Below, piece after piece: positions 7,845 through 10,328 of a stretch of DNA of 10,328 nucleotides (position 1 is the first letter of the stretch; each line of letters starts with the position of its first letter). Position numbers and translations under genes: made by a program. Origin of the DNA: an uncultured Eubacteriales bacterium (GTDB lineage Bacteria; Bacillota; Clostridia; Oscillospirales; Butyricicoccaceae); the NCBI GenBank assembly GCA_949740695.1, contig CATJIY010000119.1, positions 1 to 10,328 on the forward strand, read 5' to 3'. The notes beneath the pieces were generated by a model. It made no database searches. It worked only from the letters and a program-made list of their open reading frames with translations, and was not told the origin of the DNA.

Positions 7845-8552
7845 TCAGGTTTCCGGCTCCAAGGGTTCGGTCAATGTTTCCGGCAGGCGAGGCGCGGTAC
7901 TGGAACACAGAAAATATTGTATCACCGGGGAAAGCCCATCCAATTTTCGGGCAATCTGAACAAGCTTTTGAGCATAGGGCGTGAAACTGTCGGAGTCGGT
8001 TCCGGAACACAGTCGCATAGCGGGGATCAGAGTCCATTCCACATCTCGAAGGTCTTCCGTGATGGACGCAAGCATATCCGTATATACATCCAGTATCTCC
8101 AGATTTTTACCTGAAAGATTGTGGGCGCTTTTGCCGGAAAACAAGGACCCGCAAAGCTTTGCGATGTCAGCGGTCTTATCCTTAAGCGTATCGCTGCACA
8201 GCAGCCGGATCTGCTCAATGGGAAGTCCGGTCAGCGTAGAAGGAATCCCGATATGGATAGCGGTCAACGACCGCCGGATCTCTTGGCAAAGCAGCGCCAA
8301 TCGTTTTTGCCGGATAGCGGCGGGTGGTTCTTCTGGACTTTGCCCATGATGTATCTGGAGGTTCTGTTCTGGCAGAGAGCCGGTCTTTTGCGGCTCGACT
8401 GTGATTTCAAAGGGGATCCGGCGTTCTTTGCCCACCTTTTTTGCGAATATAGTAAAAGCGGCGGTCATACTCAGTCCCATTTCCCGGCAGGCCTGCTCCA
8501 TGCTTTTCTTGGTCTCCTCATCCATTCGAAAGTTTATCATCACCTGCGCCAC
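7845..8552 (-). CDS. RelB/DinJ-type antitoxin domain with long unknown C-terminal extension
   Basis: A 235-residue protein. Residues 1-50 are a typical RelB/DinJ ribbon-helix-helix DNA-binding antitoxin domain: MAQVMINFRMDEETKK, then the helix-turn-helix-like REMGLSMTAAFTIFAKKV, then the family's RIPFEI. Ordinary DinJ antitoxins stop at about 85-100 residues; this one continues for about 150 more. The extension (about 80-220) looks mostly alpha-helical with scattered cysteines (C89, C119, C134, C182, C216), and I do not recognise it. No toxin gene of the YafQ/RelE type lies next to it on either side, so it is probably a solitary regulator. The start is the GTG at 8552, read MAQV as in DinJ proteins and preceded by AAAGGAG (minus strand, 8568-8562). 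The internal ATG at 8540 is less likely. It may be transcribed together with flotillin. Confidence 0.78.
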   Translation of the reverse strand: MAQVMINFRMDEETKKSMEQACREMGLSMTAAFTIFAKKVGKERRIPFEITVEPQKTGSLPEQNLQIHHGQSPEEPPAAIRQKRLALLCQEIRRSLTAIHIGIPSTLTGLPIEQIRLLCSDTLKDKTADIAKLCGSLFSGKSAHNLSGKNLEILDVYTDMLASITEDLRDVEWTLIPAMRLCSGTDSDSFTPYAQKLVQIARKLDGLSPVIQYFLCSSTAPRLPETLTEPLEPET

Positions 8553-8579
8553 GGAAGCCACTCCTTTCAATATAATTTT

Positions 8580-8607
8580 ATTATAACAATTATAAAGCAA
8601 AATGCAA
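8580..8607 (-). promoter_or_regulatory. Promoter and possible operator of the DinJ-like gene
   Basis: On the minus strand a perfect -10 TATAAT (8585-8580) lies 16 bp from a weak -35 TTGCAT (8607-8602, three of six matches). The -10 sits inside the palindrome TTATAA-N3-TTATAA (8581-8595). Ribbon-helix-helix antitoxins usually bind short palindromes over their own promoter, so this is a plausible self-repression site. AT-richness makes the palindrome easier to get by chance. Confidence 0.5.
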
Positions 8608-8635
8608 GATATTTCTTTACAAATATAGACTTTTT

Positions 8636-8854
8636 ATGACAAGCTGCTGGAACGCACCTGTTTATGCCGCAATTTTTAAAATAGAGCAATTTGCAATTTT
8701 ACAAGAAGCGTTTATGCGTAGCATGGATCGCGTTACGCTAAAAGTGGTTTTGCCATCAACAGTATATGAAAAATATCATCGTCCATGGGCTGCAAAAATG
8801 GCGCAAGACAGTCTGGCGGGTGGATGGGTATGGTTGACAAAACGTCCGGTATAG
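8636..8854 (+). CDS. Doubtful small ORF, possible gene remnant
   Basis: A 72-codon frame that is AT-richer than its neighbours and has no Shine-Dalgarno sequence before its ATG; a second ATG at 8711 is no better supported. The product (for example VVLPSTVYEKYHRPWAAKMA) resembles nothing I know. Its 3' end overlaps the -35 box of the isomerase promoter. I list it because this is the only possible content of the ~225 bases between the divergent promoters. It may be non-coding or the end of a decayed gene. Confidence 0.2.
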   Translation: MTSCWNAPVYAAIFKIEQFAILQEAFMRSMDRVTLKVVLPSTVYEKYHRPWAAKMAQDSLAGGWVWLTKRPV

Positions 8855-8862
8855 GGTAAAGT
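8834..8862 (+). promoter_or_regulatory. Sigma-A-type promoter of the peptidyl-prolyl isomerase gene
   Basis: A perfect -35 TTGACA (8834-8839) and -10 TAAAGT (8857-8862, four of six matches) are separated by 17 bp. A start of transcription near 8869 would leave a leader of about 30 bases holding the GGAGG at 8886-8890. Confidence 0.7.
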
Positions 8863-8897
8863 AGAAGAATCATTACCCTAATTTTGGAGGAATTATA

Positions 8898-9368
8898 ATG
8901 GATACTGTGATGAAAGGCGCCATCCAGATGGAAAACGGCGCGGAAATGACCTTTGAGCTTTACCCCGATATCGCTCCCAAGTCGGTGGAAAATTTTGCGA
9001 AGCTGGCGAAGAGTGGATTTTATGACGGGCTGACCTTTCACCGGATTGTTCCCGGATTTGTCATTCAGGGCGGCGACCCGGAAGGCACCGGTATGGGCGG
9101 TCCCGGTTGGACCATTCCCGGGGAGTTTGACAGCAACGGCTTTGCCAATCCTCTGAAGCACACGCGAGGCGTATTTTCCTGGGCGCGCACTGCCGACCCC
9201 AATTCGGCCGGCAGCCAATTCTTTATTATGGTGGACGAGGCTCCCCATTTGGATGGGGATTACGCCGCCTTTGGCAAGGTGACTGGAGGTCTGGAGGTCA
9301 TTGATCAGATTGTAGCAGGCAAGCATGGAGCCAAGCCGGTGATGAAAAAGGTGACCATTCAGGACTGA
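8898..9368 (+). CDS. Cyclophilin-type peptidyl-prolyl cis-trans isomerase
   Basis: A compact 156-residue bacterial cyclophilin that isomerises X-Pro peptide bonds. There is no signal peptide, so it acts in the cytoplasm. The whole domain is present: TFELYPDIAPKSVENF (18-33), the active-site FHRIVPGFVIQGGDP (47-61) with catalytic R49, F54 and Q57, then DPNSAGSQFFI (100-110) with Q107 and F109, and the closing HLDGDYAAFGKV (117-128). The usual SMAR before DPNSAGSQ reads SWAR here (W95). The start has GGAGG seven bases upstream. The gene has its own promoter and appears to be a single-gene unit. Paralogues are common, so no gene symbol is given. Confidence 0.95.
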   Translation: MDTVMKGAIQMENGAEMTFELYPDIAPKSVENFAKLAKSGFYDGLTFHRIVPGFVIQGGDPEGTGMGGPGWTIPGEFDSNGFANPLKHTRGVFSWARTADPNSAGSQFFIMVDEAPHLDGDYAAFGKVTGGLEVIDQIVAGKHGAKPVMKKVTIQD

Positions 9369-9568
9369 GCGGCAAGGAAAACAAGCGGCTTGCCACAGAA
9401 GGCATTACGCGGCGTACGGTTCATAAATGGCAGAATGGGACAAGCCGTGCCGGGTATATGGTGCATGACTTGTTTTATCAGCGCTTATAAACGAGGGAAA
9501 TAAGTTTACTCGTATAGGCCGCTGGTATCTATTTGGCAAACGGCAACCTGTGCAGAGGAGGCGTATGC
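9369..9568 (+). other. 200-bp gap with a start-less ORF and a weak hairpin
   Basis: No complete gene is seen. A hairpin immediately follows the isomerase stop (GGCAAG 9371-9376 with CTTGCC 9389-9394, 12-base loop), but no T run follows, so it is at best a weak terminator. From 9371 to 9490 a frame without a start codon encodes about 39 residues ending at TAA, including ITRRTVHKWQNG, which loosely resembles the recognition part of a helix-turn-helix. It may be the tail of a lost gene. No clear promoter for the next gene was found here. Confidence 0.35.
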
Positions 9569-10072
9569 ATGAAAAAACGAAGGAAAGCCGTTTTTATCGG
9601 AGTTGCTCTGCTTTGCATTGCTGCTGTTTTTGTCTATACGCGTCCCTTGACAATTGAACAGCGTTACCCGGTGCTGGATCTATCCCAATGCACTCTGGTG
9701 CGAGGTTATTTTCGTGATGGAACCAGCGTGGAAGATATCCAGTTTACCTTTGCGCCGGACGATCTCCATTTTGACCAAATGATAGAACTGTTTCAATCCG
9801 TCGCGTTTAAGAAGCGTTTGCGAAATATTTTACCCGAAAGAACAAAAAGTCACCTGTATCAAGACGGCGATTTTAAATGGTCTGTAACGTTTCGGTTTGA
9901 AAATGTGCTCTTTCCAAGCGGAGATACAAGTAGCGGGGATATGCTGCGCATAGATAATTTCTTTGGAGATGTAGCGTTGTCTTTTGATGGCGAACTGGTA
10001 GAATGTTCTGTAAAAGATCAGGAACAATGGTTAAAAGATGTTATGTCTCTTCTTACGCAGCATGCTGATTAA
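9569..10072 (+). CDS. Small membrane-anchored protein of unknown function
   Basis: A 167-residue protein I do not recognise. A basic N-terminus (MKKRRK) leads into one hydrophobic segment (about 7-24), consistent with a membrane anchor or uncleaved signal. The cysteine at C16 lacks a proper lipobox, so a lipoprotein is unlikely. The remainder (about 27-167) would lie outside the membrane as a mixed alpha/beta domain, with beta-like stretches around CTLVRGYF (41-48) and KWSVTFRFENVLF (103-115), and an acidic ending. The frame is open upstream to 9533, but GAGGAGG at 9555-9561 selects the ATG at 9569. It is followed after 22 bp by a hairpin terminator, so it is the last or only gene of its transcript. 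The overall look is that of a small exported clostridial protein, and no activity can be assigned. Confidence 0.75.
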   Translation: MKKRRKAVFIGVALLCIAAVFVYTRPLTIEQRYPVLDLSQCTLVRGYFRDGTSVEDIQFTFAPDDLHFDQMIELFQSVAFKKRLRNILPERTKSHLYQDGDFKWSVTFRFENVLFPSGDTSSGDMLRIDNFFGDVALSFDGELVECSVKDQEQWLKDVMSLLTQHAD

Positions 10073-10094
10073 GAAACAACTTTCTGTTTGTCAG

Positions 10095-10131
10095 AGGGAT
10101 TTCATCTTGCGGTGAAATCCCTTTCGCAAAT
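10095..10131 (+). terminator. Intrinsic terminator after the small membrane protein gene
   Basis: A perfect 10-bp stem, AGGGATTTCA (10095-10104) with TGAAATCCCT (10113-10122), has an 8-base loop and starts 22 bases after the stop codon. The following T run is poor (TTCGCAAATGTTTT), so it may be inefficient. Confidence 0.65.
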
Positions 10132-10293
10132 GTTTTCTGGAGGCGTATTTTTGGATCGTTTACGCTTATGAAAGATTTTTTGCTGCCCTGCGTTTGATTT
10201 TTTGGAACGGTAATCCATAACCTATATGGATGGACAGGCGCGGCGGCGCAAGGTTTGCGGAGCTGGGCGCCCCCTGATGAAAGGAGATTTTTC
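10132..10293 (+). other. Leader region before the gene cut by the window end
   Basis: No gene is seen. A small perfect hairpin is present (ATCCATA 10213-10219 with TATGGAT 10225-10231, loop ACCTA), and a GC-rich stretch lies at 10233-10275. A weak promoter-like pair, TTGGAA (10203-10208) and TATGGA (10226-10231... spacing 17), overlaps the hairpin, so the two readings compete. AAGGAG at 10281-10286 is the ribosome binding site of the next gene. Confidence 0.35.
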
Positions 10294-10328
10294 GTGGCAA
10301 AACGAACTAGAAATACAAAAGGCCGCAT
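10294..10328 (+). CDS. Start of a gene truncated by the window end
   Basis: GTG at 10294 is preceded seven bases earlier by AAGGAG and opens a frame reading MAKRTRNTKGR up to the window edge. Such a short basic start is common to several proteins, for example FtsK/SpoIIIE-type DNA translocases or small ribosomal and DNA-binding proteins. Eleven residues cannot decide between them. The frame is partial at its 3' end. Confidence 0.6.
   Translation, partial: MAKRTRNTKGR

Noticed and set aside
9533..9568. Upstream extension of the small membrane protein starting at 9533
   Set aside because: The extension has no ribosome binding site, while GAGGAGG is well placed for the ATG at 9569 and the resulting N-terminus is a typical basic membrane anchor.

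Overview
The window is an ordinary-looking bacterial chromosome segment, most likely from an anaerobic member of the Clostridia (Bacillota; an Oscillospiraceae/Ruminococcaceae-type genome is my best guess). The grounds are strong AGGAGG-type ribosome binding sites before almost every gene, moderately high GC with mixed codon use, a flavodoxin/ferredoxin fusion of the EFR1 type, a YgiQ-family radical SAM protein, and a Bacillus-type flotillin. No rRNA, tRNA, CRISPR array, insertion sequence or phage gene was recognised.

Left part (49-6097, plus strand). Four genes point the same way: a YtcJ-like metal-dependent amidohydrolase, an EFR1-type flavodoxin-2x[4Fe-4S] protein, an AlaX-like alanyl-tRNA editing protein, and a YgiQ-family radical SAM protein. 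The first three are packed tightly (12-bp gap, then a 20-bp overlap) and look like one transcription unit. A 426-bp stretch with no convincing gene separates them from the radical SAM gene. A strong hairpin at 6100-6141 ends this block and also serves the convergent gene on the other strand.

Middle part (6191-8607, minus strand). A flotillin (SPFH domain, long coiled coil) lies downstream of a 235-codon gene. The first ~50 residues of that gene product are a RelB/DinJ-type ribbon-helix-helix antitoxin domain, followed by a long helical extension I do not recognise. No toxin gene accompanies it. Its promoter contains a perfect TATAAT -10 box embedded in a TTATAA-N3-TTATAA palindrome, a plausible operator. 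This fusion is the least ordinary item in the window.

Right part (8608-10328, plus strand). A cyclophilin-type peptidyl-prolyl isomerase has its own good promoter (TTGACA-17-TAAAGT). It is followed by about 200 bp of non-coding or remnant sequence, then a small membrane-anchored protein of unknown function with a terminator. The first eleven codons of a gene cut by the window end close the segment. The short AT-rich reading frame upstream of the isomerase and the start-less frame downstream of it may be decayed genes.

Nothing here amounts to a clear new multi-gene system. The best lead is the orphan DinJ-like protein with its long C-terminal domain and possible self-operator.
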